Assembly: GCF_014218295.1 (NCBI RefSeq)
Contig: NZ_AP023287.1
Location: 186,001-250,000, forward strand
Source of the DNA: Mycolicibacterium litorale
GTDB lineage: Bacteria; Actinomycetota; Actinomycetes; Mycobacteriales; Mycobacteriaceae
Direction: 5' to 3'
DNA: 64,000 bases
Shown here: positions 43,240 through 52,619 of the stretch, piece after piece
How positions within the stretch are numbered: position 1 is the first letter of the stretch
Layout: every line of letters starts with the position of its first letter
Program-made: the position numbers and the translations under genes
The notes under the pieces: generated by a model
Told to the model about the DNA's origin: nothing
Databases searched by the model: none
What the model saw: the letters and a program-made list of their open reading frames with translations, nothing else

Positions 43240-43676
43240 GGCCGGTGGCCTGGGTCGACGATCACCGCCGTGCTCAACGGATCGAATCGCGCTAGGGCAC
43301 TCGCCAATTCACGCGTGTATCGCCGGTAGATCTCGACTCCCAGCGGCCGGGTGAGCGACGCGAGATAGGGTGCCTGCCCGCCTCGTGGCATGGCGTCGCA
43401 CACGGTCGAGCGCAGGCTCGTGAAACCGTCGATGCGCTGCGTGATGTCGAGGTCGAACGTCATGAGTGCGGTGCGCGTCAGTCGGGTCCGTACCGAGAAA
43501 CTCAGCTGTCCCGGTGAGGCGCCGTCGAACTGGATGAACGCCCGGGGGAATCCGCCGTGCACTTCCTCGCTGATGTCGCGGGCGAGGTGGGCCATGCGGT
43601 CCGGCGCGATGCACGTCTGGGCACGGAACGTCGGAGCATGTCCAGCGAAGGGGGTGGACATCGACTCTCCGCTCAT
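43236..43676 (-). CDS. hypothetical protein of about 146 aa
   Basis: Unrecognised, soluble, no signal peptide or membrane helix. Sequence is mixed alpha/beta (FPRAFIQFDGASPGQLSFSVRTRLTRTALMTFDLDITQRIDGFTSLRSTVCDAM). ATG 43676 is chosen; GTG 43691 and ATG 43661 are alternatives. It is coupled to the small membrane protein gene and lies 117 bp downstream of the response regulator on the same strand, so the three may form a unit. Confidence 0.6.
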   Translation of the reverse strand: MSGESMSTPFAGHAPTFRAQTCIAPDRMAHLARDISEEVHGGFPRAFIQFDGASPGQLSFSVRTRLTRTALMTFDLDITQRIDGFTSLRSTVCDAMPRGGQAPYLASLTRPLGVEIYRRYTRELASALARFDPLSTAVIVDPGHRP

Positions 43677-43793
43677 CCGTAGGCTGTTCACCCGAACCGC
43701 AAACCCGGTGGGTGAAACACTACGTAACGGTGCGTGCTGCGTCTGTCACTCGAACGGTCGACACCTGTACCGGCGGGTGCGCCTACCGCCGGT

Positions 43794-44510
43794 TCACACC
43801 AGGTCGGAGAGGCTGAGGATGCCGTCCTCCATCGCCCGCGCGAGCAGGGCCGACTTGGTCGGCGCGGGACGTCCGATCGCCGCGTACTTCGCGCGTGCCC
43901 GCTGCAGGTGGGTGCGCACGGTGCTGGGGGCGATGTAGAGACGCCGGCCGACCAACTCCTTGCTCTCCGTCTGGAACCAGGCGACGAGCACTTCCTTCTC
44001 GCGCTCCGAAAGCTGGGGTCGGCCGGCGGCGTTGTCGTTGAGCAGCGCCCGCGCCATCCGGGGTCCCATGTAGGGGGTGTTGGCGGATGCGGAGTGGATG
44101 GCCTCGATCAGGTGAGCCCGTCCCTCCGACTTGGCCAGGTAGGTGATGGCCCCCAGGTCCAGGCAGCGGAGAATGATCTCGTCGGCGGTGATGTGGGAGT
44201 ACACGACCACCCGGTGCCCGGATTGGCACAGCGCGCGCAACGTGTCGAACGAGGGTTTGTTGCCGTCGATCTGAAGGTCGAACACCACCACGTCGACATC
44301 GGGCGAGGCACCCGGATACTGCCGGACGAACTCCTGCGGTTCGAGGTAGTTGCCCACGAAGCTGATCGGCGGGTCCGCTTCCGCGCACCATGCCTGCACG
44401 CCCGCGTGGACGACATCGTGGTCGTCGATGATGACGGCGTGGACCGGCCGTCGCCCGTCCTCGGCGGTGGCCAACGCCACTCCTCCGGAGACGCTTTGCT
44501 CGATCGTCAC
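43794..44510 (-). CDS. NarL/LuxR-family response regulator
   Basis: About 238 aa. Receiver domain with acidic pair VIIDDHDVVHAGV, phosphoacceptor Asp78 in VVVFDLQID and Lys in YLAKSEG; LuxR-type helix-turn-helix at the C-terminus (LSEREKEVLVAWFQTESKELVGRRLYIAPSTVRTHLQRARAKY). GTG 44510 is preferred because GGGGGAA precedes it and it gives a normal domain start; the frame is open further upstream without similarity. It is the obvious partner of the two nearby HisKA_3 kinases, which belong to the matching kinase class, and may switch the island on. Confidence 0.92.
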   Translation of the reverse strand: MTIEQSVSGGVALATAEDGRRPVHAVIIDDHDVVHAGVQAWCAEADPPISFVGNYLEPQEFVRQYPGASPDVDVVVFDLQIDGNKPSFDTLRALCQSGHRVVVYSHITADEIILRCLDLGAITYLAKSEGRAHLIEAIHSASANTPYMGPRMARALLNDNAAGRPQLSEREKEVLVAWFQTESKELVGRRLYIAPSTVRTHLQRARAKYAAIGRPAPTKSALLARAMEDGILSLSDLV

Positions 44511-44963
44511 TGATTCCCCCCACACCGATGAAAAACGCCGTGCGGATTCCGCACCCGTGCACCGCGGCGGCCGCCCATTCCCACCGCTTTGGCCGCTGGG
44601 CGGCCGTGAGCGGTATGTCGCGAACGATAGTAAAAGATCGACCACTTTGCACACTGTCATAGCAAATTAGAGGGGGGCATGGTCAATTTTCGGTTGCGGT
44701 CCGGCTCGGGGTCGTTGGCCTGCGCATGACCGACACGGCCCTCGGAGGGTGTCGTCAAGAGCGTCGAAGAGATGACGAGCAGCTACGACGGGTGTCCGTG
44801 GCGGTGGCCTACCGGTCCGCACCGCTCGGGTCCACAACTGACACGTGGGCAATGGCCAGCTCCCGAACAATTTGCAATAGCAAAATGTTTCCTGGAGAAC
44901 GCCACCGAATTCGTGGCCGTCGTCCCCCGTCGCCGCCGCCTGTCCATTTGCCCACGCAGCAAT
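44511..44963. other. 453-bp intergenic region with AT-richer patches
   Basis: Between the PQQ-like gene stop and the response regulator start. It is AT-rich for this genome at 44640-44690 and 44865-44895, with TTTGC-AATA-GCAAA (44871-44884) and a second ATAGCAAA at 44659-44666. It must carry the response regulator promoter. I see no convincing gene; a plus-strand frame of about 94 codons at 44726-45010 has no coding character. Confidence 0.5.
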
Positions 44964-47432
44964 TCAGCGGCGGTATCGCGTCGATCCCCGGGAGTCGCGG
45001 GAATCGCTGATGACTTTGGCGTAGCACTCGTCGACCGGGATCCTGCGTGCATCGCACCACCCGTTGGCGGCGGCAGGGTCGGGGAAGGTGACGCCGGCGA
45101 TGGTCACCCACCAGCCGGCGAGGTCGAAGGTGCGCCAGTCGTCGCTCCAGACGAGCCGCACCTCCGGATATTGCCCGCGCAGCCGCAGATGCTGTTGCAG
45201 GATCTCGCACGGAGTCCAGGTCACCATCCGGCCGTCGACGTCGGGCGCGACCAGTCCCGGCTGTTTGGACGACAGCTGCGCAACCCAGCGATCCGCGAGC
45301 CGCGCCCGGACGAACGGCTCGTCGGCGATCAGCTGTGCTCTCAAGGCGGCTAGGGCGTCCGCCTCGCCGCCGCAGTTCGGGGCGCCGGCGTCGGTGGAGG
45401 TGGCGGCCCGGCGCGGGGTGAGCGCACCGTGATCGACGGTGTTCTGGGGACCGGCGGACGTGCCCTCGTCCACGCAGTCCACGACCTCGGTGCCGGAGGC
45501 GGATGCGTCGGTCACGACGCCGTCGGAACCGCGTCCGGCGGATCTGTCGCCGAGGCTGTTCGGATGGCGGACGTACGACCCGCCCTCGAACGTCAACTCG
45601 ACGACGGTGGGCTGCGATGTGTCCCCGCCGACGATCAGCGGATCCTGCGAGAAATCGAATGCGGCGGAACAGATCAGACCGTCCGCGTCGCGGATCGTCA
45701 CCTTCAGTCGGTCGGACGACACGATGTCTCCACCCGGACAGCGTGCTTTGACCTCCATCGCGACGACGAGCGCACCGTTCTCAGCCCGGTATGAGACCGG
45801 GCGCAACTCGGGTGTGCGGCCACACCTGGTGACCGTTCCGCCGGACTCGTCGTCGCCCGGTGCGGTCCCGTCTTGGCGCCCAGGCGTGACCGACGGGCCG
45901 CCGGTGGGAGCGTAGTAGGCGATGGCTTCTTCTGTCGCGTGGGCGAATCCGTCGCCGACAGGCCCGGTCCCCTGTCCACCGCCGACGCCCGGGAGAGTCC
46001 ACTCGCGCTCTCCGGTGGCAAGATCGATGGAGACCATACCCGCGTCCGTATCGACCATGACGCGTCGGCCGTCGGAGAGCGCGACGTCTGCCGCACTCAT
46101 GTCACTGGTCCAGAGGTGCTCTCCGGTGTCCAGGTCGAACGCGGCGAGCGGCCCGTCGCCGCGACCGCCCCCGATGACGGTGTCGCCGATGACGGTGTGC
46201 AGATCGGCGTTTCCGTGGCCCCCTGTCGCGGTCCAGATCTCGCGTCCGGTGAGGAAGTCGTGGGCGGTCCGGCCGACGATGTACGGCAGATCGGCCGTCG
46301 GCCCGACGAGCCACGGCACGGCCGGTGTGCCGCTGACCGTGCGAAGTGGACGGCCCTGCTCGTCGACGATGGCTGTGTTCACGGCATCGGGATCGGATCC
46401 TCCACAGAGGCGGGCGGTGAACCCGTGGCCCTCGAACACCGACAGCTCGGTCACCTCCTCGGGCGACAGCCGCTCACCGTCAGCCGGATCGGCGACCACC
46501 ATGCCGCCGTCGTTGCCGGAATAGACCACGCCGCGGTCTATTCCGTCGTATACGGAGTCCCCGGAGCCGGGGCAGGAACCGTCGCCGTCGCCGGCGTGGT
46601 AACGCTGAGCCCACGTCGCGTCGAGGTCGTCGACGGTACCGCGAGTGATCGAGCGGGTGTTGGTCTCGTAGTCGTATCCCATGGTGTACACGGCGGATCC
46701 GTCGACCTCGACGGCACGGACGAATTCCGAGACCGGTAGGCGGCGGTCGACGGTGCCGTCGGACATTCGCAGGAAGTGCACATACGGCGGGGGTGCGGCA
46801 CCGGGTGCGCCCATACGGGATTCCTGGCCGAGACAGGGCAGCAGCCCGTTGACGGTGGCGTTGGCGCAGACGGGATGGAAACCGGCGTCGGCGGTCCACC
46901 TGATGGCCCCCGATGCCGTGTCGACGGCCACCAGCGTCGCGCCGCGGTCGGACTGCGGCAGCACCGCGGACGTGATGAGCGTGTCCCCCAGGTCGATGAA
47001 ACCCGGCCGCAGATACTGATATGACGTCGAGTCCGGGCGCACGAACGCTGCCCTGTCGAACACCGCGGCGGCGGTCAGCCGCCACCCGACAGTGGGCCGG
47101 TCCGGATAGGTGCCGCGAAGTTGGCCCGCCACCGGACTCCCCGCCTCGCCGCCGGAGGTGGACCGCCACACCAGGAGGTATGCGCCGGTCGCGACAGCGG
47201 CGAGCGCCAAGACGACAGCGGTGAACAACGCCAGGTGCCGTCGCGGGCGGGGTTGCGACGGCTCCCGTTCCTGAGCAACCGTCTCCGGGCGTTCGTCCGG
47301 TGTCGTCGTCGGCGTATCGGTCCAGAACCGCCACCCCGGAGGTGCGGACGGCCACGACGGGTCCGGTGTCCACTGCGCGGGGGGTTCCCAGCCGGGAGGG
47401 ACCGGCCAGCCAGGCGGCGGATTGAAGCCCAC
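44964..47432 (-). CDS. membrane-anchored PQQ-like beta-propeller protein with W/P-rich N-terminus
   Basis: An 822-aa protein. Cytosolic residues 1-40 are FNPPPGWPVPPGWEPPAQW-type W/P-rich repeats ending PGWRFW. One membrane helix at about 68-90 follows, then a large extracytoplasmic domain whose repeated blades (LVAVDTASGAIRWTAD, VSIDLATGEREWTLPG, AAFDLDTGEHLWTSD) mark a PQQ-type beta-propeller without cofactor residues I can confirm. A second Cys-containing domain (from about 515) and a C-terminal alpha/beta domain (CGGEADALAALRAQLI ... VRLVWSDDWRTFDLAGWWV) end the protein. GTG start. Possibly a surface sensor or scaffold of the island. Confidence 0.75.
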   Translation of the reverse strand: MGFNPPPGWPVPPGWEPPAQWTPDPSWPSAPPGWRFWTDTPTTTPDERPETVAQEREPSQPRPRRHLALFTAVVLALAAVATGAYLLVWRSTSGGEAGSPVAGQLRGTYPDRPTVGWRLTAAAVFDRAAFVRPDSTSYQYLRPGFIDLGDTLITSAVLPQSDRGATLVAVDTASGAIRWTADAGFHPVCANATVNGLLPCLGQESRMGAPGAAPPPYVHFLRMSDGTVDRRLPVSEFVRAVEVDGSAVYTMGYDYETNTRSITRGTVDDLDATWAQRYHAGDGDGSCPGSGDSVYDGIDRGVVYSGNDGGMVVADPADGERLSPEEVTELSVFEGHGFTARLCGGSDPDAVNTAIVDEQGRPLRTVSGTPAVPWLVGPTADLPYIVGRTAHDFLTGREIWTATGGHGNADLHTVIGDTVIGGGRGDGPLAAFDLDTGEHLWTSDMSAADVALSDGRRVMVDTDAGMVSIDLATGEREWTLPGVGGGQGTGPVGDGFAHATEEAIAYYAPTGGPSVTPGRQDGTAPGDDESGGTVTRCGRTPELRPVSYRAENGALVVAMEVKARCPGGDIVSSDRLKVTIRDADGLICSAAFDFSQDPLIVGGDTSQPTVVELTFEGGSYVRHPNSLGDRSAGRGSDGVVTDASASGTEVVDCVDEGTSAGPQNTVDHGALTPRRAATSTDAGAPNCGGEADALAALRAQLIADEPFVRARLADRWVAQLSSKQPGLVAPDVDGRMVTWTPCEILQQHLRLRGQYPEVRLVWSDDWRTFDLAGWWVTIAGVTFPDPAAANGWCDARRIPVDECYAKVISDSRDSRGSTRYRR

Positions 47433-47494
47433 ACGGCGGATGGTTCCACAACCGGCGTCGCAGGGTTGTCAGCCATTCGGACGAATCCGGTGAC

Positions 47495-48361
47495 TCAGAA
47501 CGGTGTGACCGTGAAGTCGGAGAACTCGGTGGAGCCCGCCCACACCCGGATGAAAGGTCGACCGCACTGCCCACCCGCAGTCGTCCGCACGACCTGCGAA
47601 CCATCGACGGTGAGAGTGTGGGAGCCGCTGTCGATGACCACTTCGATGTCATGCCAACGGTTGTCGAGATCGGCGGGGCGCACACCGTGATCGGCGTCGG
47701 CCGGGTAGACGGCGGTACGGAATCCGCGCATTCCGAAATCGAATTGGACAGCCGAACCTGCCAGCTCCGCCTTCACCGGATCACCCGGCAGCAGCTCACC
47801 GAGGCCGATGGCGAAGCCGCCGGCGCGTCCGACGGCGTGGTCCCTGTCGCGTACCCGTCCCACGATCCGGACGGCACACGCCGAGGTGCGTGTGCTGATC
47901 AAGCCGGACCACTTGGTGCGCCACGTCTCGACGGTGTCTCGAGTGTCGACCACCACGGTGCGCCCGTCGTCGGCGAAGTCGACGTGGACCGCTCCGAACG
48001 ACTGCCATGCGGCGAAGTCGAGGAAAGGTTCGGGTGAGGTCGGTGGCCAGCCGGGTGCGACGCCGGTCAACGAGGATTCCCGGTCCTCCTGATGCACCGG
48101 CAATTCCAATGAGATCTCGGGGACCTCCCCGGGTGACGGTCGGCTCGTCGCGACGCCGACGAGTGCCGCGACCAGAAGCGCCGTCAAACCCACGGCGGCC
48201 ACCACGGCGGCCGCCGAAGGAGTACGCCGGGGGGTGCCCGTCCAGAATCGCCATCCGTCGGGTGCCGGCGGCCACGCCGGGTCGGGTGCCCAGTCCGGGC
48301 CCGGTGCGAAGCCGGGTTCGACAGGCCAGTCGGGCGGTGGGTTGAACGCACGTCCGTTCAT
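47495..48361 (-). CDS. membrane-anchored LamG/ConA-like protein with W/P-rich N-terminus
   Basis: A 288-aa protein. Residues 5-40 repeat the W/P-rich cytosolic module of the downstream gene (FNPPPDWPVEPGF ... PDPAWPPAPDGWRFW). One membrane helix lies at about 50-72. The extracytoplasmic rest looks like a jelly-roll/laminin-G-like sheet (WHDIEVVIDSGSHTLTVDGSQVVRTTAG; RPFIRVWAGSTEFSDFTVTPF). The shared N-terminal module and adjacency suggest the two exported domains are tied to the same cytosolic partner. ATG 48361. No enzymatic residues recognised. Confidence 0.7.
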   Translation of the reverse strand: MNGRAFNPPPDWPVEPGFAPGPDWAPDPAWPPAPDGWRFWTGTPRRTPSAAAVVAAVGLTALLVAALVGVATSRPSPGEVPEISLELPVHQEDRESSLTGVAPGWPPTSPEPFLDFAAWQSFGAVHVDFADDGRTVVVDTRDTVETWRTKWSGLISTRTSACAVRIVGRVRDRDHAVGRAGGFAIGLGELLPGDPVKAELAGSAVQFDFGMRGFRTAVYPADADHGVRPADLDNRWHDIEVVIDSGSHTLTVDGSQVVRTTAGGQCGRPFIRVWAGSTEFSDFTVTPF

Positions 48362-48458
48362 GGCTGCCAGTCACCCTGTGGCAACGCCGATTTCATGCGT
48401 CGCAAGTGTAATGAAGCCCTACGTCGCAGTGCGTCCGCCGATCGGGGGACGCAGCAGC

Positions 48459-50765
48459 TCAGTCCTCCTTGCGGATCAACCGGCCGAGCGCTTCGCGGTC
48501 GGATGCCAGCAGCTCCTCGATCCGGGCGTGGTTGACGTCGGCGACGATGATCTCCCCGACATCCTTGTGCACATTGCTGAAGATGCCGTGCGACTTCATC
48601 TTCTCGGTCTGGTAGACGTTGTCCTCGGTCGGCGTCACGTAGTACACCGCATCGGCCTTGAACCGGTGTACCAGCCACAGGTGGATCAATGTCATCAGCC
48701 GCTTCTGACGGAGCTTCTCGGCGTAGGTGTTCTGGTCGCGCACCGTGAGGATGCTGCGGCCGTGGCGGTCCTTGATCGGATCGACCAGGACGTCGGCGAG
48801 TTTCTCTTCACCGTCGGCCCGCTCGCCGTAGATGCCGAGTTCGAGCACCTCCCCGCCGGCGCGGCGTGGACGCAGCTGCACCCGCAGCTTCTCGCCGAGC
48901 TGATAGTGCTCGCTCCACAGCGCCAGCCAGTCCTCGAGCAGCTTCTTCGGCACCTCGGTCTGCACCAGGTGCTGATGCTGGGTCGACCCCTTACCCATCG
49001 CCTTGGTGGTGGCGGTGCGGCCCGACGACGCGAGCAGCGCCGCATCGCTGCGTGGTCCGCCGACCAGCGTCTGCGGTGTCCGGTAGGGGGATTCGACCAG
49101 ACGCATCTTGCGCTGCAGCCGGGCCAGCGCCAGCATGCCGTCCTGCCGTAGTGCGGTGGCGAACTCCTCGGAGGCGACGCCGTCGACCTGGTGTCCGCCG
49201 TAGGTGATGAAGTTGAAGACGAAGCCCATCTTGCCGAGTTCCTCAGGGAAGGCCCGCATGTCGTCGTCGGTCATCCCGGTGGTGTCCCAGTTGAACGACG
49301 GCGACAGGTTGTAGGCCAGCATCTTGTCCGGGAACTCGGCGTGGATGGCCTCGGCGAACTCCCTGGCGTCGGCGAGATCGGCGGTCTTGGTCTCCATCCA
49401 CAGGATGTCGGCGAACGGAGCGGCCGCCAGCTGTTTGGCGATCGCGTACGGAATACCGCCGCGCAGTTGGTAATACCCCTCGGGTGTCTTCGCCAGCTCA
49501 CAGTCCCATTCGACGTCCACACCGAGTTCACGGGCCTTCTTGCCCGCGGTGTACAGCGACGCCCGCTTGGCGAACTGCTGCCATTCGTCGACACCCATCG
49601 CGTACGCTTCGCCGTCGCCCTCGGCGAATTCGAGCCGCGCCGCCACCGCTTCGGCGTACGTCTTGAGCCCGGCGTCCTCCTCCCACGCGGCCACGAACTG
49701 CGACTCGACGTCGTCGTAGAGCGCGTCGTTACTCGGGTCGCCGTCGGACCGCCACTGCTCCACCGCCTTGGCGATCACCTCGGCGATCCCGTGCCGCTCC
49801 AGCCAGGCCCGTGCCGTCTCGTACTCTCCTTCGGGCAGCCAGTACAGCAGGTGCCCGTTGAGGGCGGTGACCCCCGCGTCGTAGAAGCTGCGCATCATCG
49901 CCAGGAAACACGACTTGTACGACGGGATGGACAGATTCGTCGCGCCGAGCAGGAACGGCTGATCGCGCTCGTCTGCGCGGCTGTCGATCAGGTTGGCCGC
50001 CTCCGCGTCGGTGCGGGCGACGATGATGCCCGGCACGCCCATGATGTCGAGCTGGAAGCGTGCGGTGTTGAGCCGTTTGATCTGTTCGTCCGACGGCACC
50101 AGCACCTTACCGCCCTGATGACCGCACTTCTTGGTGCCCGGACGCTGATCCTCGATGTGGTAGCCGGGCACGCCCGCCTCGACGAACCGCCGAATCAGGT
50201 TGCGCACGTGGGGATCACCGCCGTGACCGGTGTCGGCGTCGGCGATGATGAACGGTCGGAAGTCGTAGACGGGGGTGGCCGCTCGTTGCTCTTCGCTCAT
50301 CCGCAGCCGCAGATAGTTCTGATTGCGGTCGGCGGTCAACAGCGCACGCACCAGCCCGGCGGCCTCGTCGGGTACCTGGCTCAGCGGGTAGCTGGCGAGA
50401 TCGGGTCCGGGATCCTCGTCGGTGGAGCCCTTCGCCGACGTCGCCCACCCGCCGAGGTAGATGCCTTCGATGCCGACGCGCTTCATGGTCACCGCCTGGC
50501 CGGGCGAGTACGGGCCGAAGGTGGTGATGCTCTTACCCTGCGAGAAGAGTTCGCGCAGGCGCGGGTAGAACGCCGCGGCGGCCTCCCGCGCGACGGTGTA
50601 GTCGACCGGGATCGTGCCGCGCTGCTCGACGACCTGACGGGCGGTGTAGAGGCGGGTGATGCCCTCGAACCGCGGGCTGTCGAAATAGCGCTGGGTATCG
50701 GCGACCTCCTCGTCGAACGTGGCCGTCGCCTGTGACGTCGCTTGGGGTTCCGCGTGGATGGTCAT
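48459..50765 (-). CDS. aceA: isocitrate lyase 2 (ICL2), also methylisocitrate lyase
   Basis: A 768-aa enzyme of the long ICL2 class. It splits isocitrate to glyoxylate and succinate (glyoxylate shunt) and, in mycobacteria, also methylisocitrate. The catalytic loop KKCGHQGGK carries Cys214. [23 protein letters not shown] and [10 protein letters not shown] are active-site segments. The C-terminal domain (from about 600, [21 protein letters not shown] onward) is the regulatory domain that binds acetyl- or propionyl-CoA in M. tuberculosis ICL2. ATG 50765 has GAGGAG upstream. It sits beside a microcompartment operon predicted to make propionyl-CoA, which fits a propionate-linked role. Confidence 0.95.
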   Translation of the reverse strand: MTIHAEPQATSQATATFDEEVADTQRYFDSPRFEGITRLYTARQVVEQRGTIPVDYTVAREAAAAFYPRLRELFSQGKSITTFGPYSPGQAVTMKRVGIEGIYLGGWATSAKGSTDEDPGPDLASYPLSQVPDEAAGLVRALLTADRNQNYLRLRMSEEQRAATPVYDFRPFIIADADTGHGGDPHVRNLIRRFVEAGVPGYHIEDQRPGTKKCGHQGGKVLVPSDEQIKRLNTARFQLDIMGVPGIIVARTDAEAANLIDSRADERDQPFLLGATNLSIPSYKSCFLAMMRSFYDAGVTALNGHLLYWLPEGEYETARAWLERHGIAEVIAKAVEQWRSDGDPSNDALYDDVESQFVAAWEEDAGLKTYAEAVAARLEFAEGDGEAYAMGVDEWQQFAKRASLYTAGKKARELGVDVEWDCELAKTPEGYYQLRGGIPYAIAKQLAAAPFADILWMETKTADLADAREFAEAIHAEFPDKMLAYNLSPSFNWDTTGMTDDDMRAFPEELGKMGFVFNFITYGGHQVDGVASEEFATALRQDGMLALARLQRKMRLVESPYRTPQTLVGGPRSDAALLASSGRTATTKAMGKGSTQHQHLVQTEVPKKLLEDWLALWSEHYQLGEKLRVQLRPRRAGGEVLELGIYGERADGEEKLADVLVDPIKDRHGRSILTVRDQNTYAEKLRQKRLMTLIHLWLVHRFKADAVYYVTPTEDNVYQTEKMKSHGIFSNVHKDVGEIIVADVNHARIEELLASDREALGRLIRKED

Positions 50766-50945
50766 CGTGGCGCTCCTCGTCGAGCAGTTGCCTCACGGCC
50801 CCACGAGCCGGGGCCTCCCTCTGCCCGACGATACGACGGTCGGTGCGCGCGAGTGGCTACCTTGGACCAATGAAACTCACCGGATATACCGCATCGCACC
50901 GCTGGCGGGGGTGTCCGAGCAGCTGATGAAGGCCTCCGGCCGGTC
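50766..50945. promoter_or_regulatory. region between the GntR gene and icl2
   Basis: 180 bp holding the icl2 promoter and leader. It contains TTGGACCAA (50862-50870), a short near-palindrome similar in its half-sites to the GntR-operator core TTGGT/ACCAA, but with a shorter centre. Otherwise nothing recognised. Confidence 0.4.
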
Positions 50946-51725
50946 CTAGACGGCGAGCTGGCTCTGCAGCGTCACCGAGGCGGTGTTGGCGTCCCGGTCG
51001 CCGAGTCCCTTCCCGATACCCCGGCCCTGCGCGGTGACGGCGAGGTAGATGCGGTCGCCGCGGAACAGGTCGCGGGAGAACTCGCACGGCATCCCGGCAC
51101 TGTCGTAGGTGACGCGGGTGATCAGCAGCAGCGCGGACTTCGGTTTCACCCCGAGCAGTGACGCCTCGGTGGTCGTGGCCGTGACCGCCTCGATGCGTTC
51201 GTCGGCGCGCCCCGGCACCAACCCGTAGCGGCTCTCGAGGATCTCGTAGATCGAGCCGCCGAGTTGCTGCTCGAGCAGACCCGGGAACGCGTCGGCGGGG
51301 AACTGCGCGAGCTCCAGCGAGATCGGTGAGCCGTCGGCCAGACGCAGCCGCTGGATCTCGACGACGAAGTCGGTGGGCTGCAGCCGCAGCGCGGCCTGTG
51401 TGGCCTCGTCGACCGGCGCGATCTTGGTCGACAGCACCCGGGTGCCGGCCACGTAGCCCTGGTTCGCCAGGAACGCGGGAACGCCGACGACGTCGGCGAG
51501 GTTGCGTTCGACCTGTCCGTGGCTGATGAAGATGCCCCCCGCGCGTCCGATCACCCGGTGCACCAGCCCGGCCTCCTCCAGTGCGGCCAGCACCTGCCGC
51601 AGGCTCGACCGGCTGGTGCCGTACCGGTCGGCGAGGTCACGTTCGCTGCCCAGCTTCGCACCGGGGACGCCGGCGTTGATGTCGGCCACGATTCGACGCC
51701 GCAACTCCTCGCTGTGCGTCGGCAC
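50946..51725 (-). CDS. GntR/HutC-family regulator of the microcompartment operon
   Basis: About 259 aa. Winged helix-turn-helix at residues about 1-75 (EELRRRIVADINAGVPGAKLGSERDLADRYGTSRSSLRQVLAALEEAG; note LGSERDLA and the recognition helix) and a UTRA ligand-binding domain (VSTKIAPVDEATQAALRLQPTDFVVEIQRLRLADGSPISLELAQFP) to the end. GTG 51725 has GGGAGG 8 nt upstream. It is the last gene in the microcompartment cluster, 79 bp after the SDR gene; a perfect palindrome in that gap is its likely operator. It probably senses an amino-alcohol or a product. Confidence 0.9.
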   Translation of the reverse strand: MPTHSEELRRRIVADINAGVPGAKLGSERDLADRYGTSRSSLRQVLAALEEAGLVHRVIGRAGGIFISHGQVERNLADVVGVPAFLANQGYVAGTRVLSTKIAPVDEATQAALRLQPTDFVVEIQRLRLADGSPISLELAQFPADAFPGLLEQQLGGSIYEILESRYGLVPGRADERIEAVTATTTEASLLGVKPKSALLLITRVTYDSAGMPCEFSRDLFRGDRIYLAVTAQGRGIGKGLGDRDANTASVTLQSQLAV

Positions 51726-51760
51726 CGGCTGACCTCCCAATGTCGAGGTGATGTCGAAAC

Positions 51761-51779
51761 GAATTGGTAGAACCAATTC
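51761..51779. promoter_or_regulatory. GntR operator palindrome
   Basis: GAATTGGTAGAACCAATTC: perfect 8-bp arms around AGA, 36 bp upstream of the GntR start. The core ATTGGTAGnnCCAAT reappears at 58870-58884 in front of the permease, so it is probably the binding site of this regulator and autoregulates it. Confidence 0.8.
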
Positions 51780-51804
51780 TAGCGGCCCCCCGCCGACCGG
51801 TCGG

Positions 51805-52584
51805 TTACAACTCGGCGATGGCCTGATGCGACTCGGGCAGGATCTGCCCGCCGTCGACGATCAGGCTCTGACCGGTGATGTAGCCGGCCTCGTCGGTGGC
51901 GAAGAACAGAGCGGCGTTGCCGATGTCGGCGACGCTGCCCAGCCGGCCGGCCGGGATCGCCGCGGCCATCTGGTTCATGTAGTCCTCACCCATGTCGACC
52001 AGGCCCTCGGTGATGATGTTGCCGGGCAGCACGGCGTTGATGGTGATGCGCTTGGGCGCCAGTTCCATCGCGGCGGTGCGGATGAAGCCGAGCTGCGCCG
52101 ACTTGCTCGCCCCGTAGTGCGACCAGCCGGGGTAGCCGGTGACGGGCCCGGTGATCGAGGAGGTGACGATGACCCGGCCGCGGCCGCTGGCGGCCAGCGC
52201 GCTGAGCGCCGCCTGCACGATGTAGACGGTGCCCTTGAAGTTGACCCCCAGCACCTGCTCGATGTCCTCGGGGGTGAGTTCCTCGAGCCGGCCGGACGGG
52301 AAGATGCCGGCGTTGGCGCACACGATGTCGAGCCCGCCGTGCCGTTCGACGGCGGTGTCGACCACCCGGCGGCAGTCGGCCGGATCGGCGACGTCGGCGG
52401 CCACCCCGCTGACCGTGCCGGCCTTACCGCTCAGATCGGCGACGGTGGTGTCGATGTCGGCCTGGTTGCGCCCGGTGATCAGCACGTCGACGCCGGCGTT
52501 CGCGAAGACCTCGGCGATGCCTCGGCCGATGCCCTTGCTGCCACCGGTGACGATCGCGGAACGGCCCTGCAGTGAGGTGAACAT
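51805..52584 (-). CDS. SDR dehydrogenase of the microcompartment, amino-alcohol/aminoacetone type
   Basis: A 259-aa classical SDR. Cofactor motif [13 protein letters not shown] in place of NNAG, catalytic Ser in [16 protein letters not shown] for Tyr/Lys and NAVLPGNI. It belongs to the microcompartment operon; in the homologous M. smegmatis locus the SDR interconverts aminoacetone and 1-amino-2-propanol, from memory. ATG 52584 is supported by AGGA 8 nt upstream. Lies 35 bp after the kinase gene. No encapsulation peptide is obvious. Confidence 0.88.
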   Translation of the reverse strand: MFTSLQGRSAIVTGGSKGIGRGIAEVFANAGVDVLITGRNQADIDTTVADLSGKAGTVSGVAADVADPADCRRVVDTAVERHGGLDIVCANAGIFPSGRLEELTPEDIEQVLGVNFKGTVYIVQAALSALAASGRGRVIVTSSITGPVTGYPGWSHYGASKSAQLGFIRTAAMELAPKRITINAVLPGNIITEGLVDMGEDYMNQMAAAIPAGRLGSVADIGNAALFFATDEAGYITGQSLIVDGGQILPESHQAIAEL

Positions 52585-52619
52585 ATGGGGTCCTATGGGG
52601 TCGAGGGAGGGGTTTTCGG

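Noticed and set aside
44726-45010. Small plus-strand gene in the intergenic region before the response regulator
   Set aside because: Arg-rich low-complexity translation, no ribosome site, no neighbours on that strand.
48459-50765. Short isocitrate lyase 1 annotation
   Set aside because: 768 residues with a C-terminal regulatory domain fits ICL2, not the roughly 430-aa ICL1.
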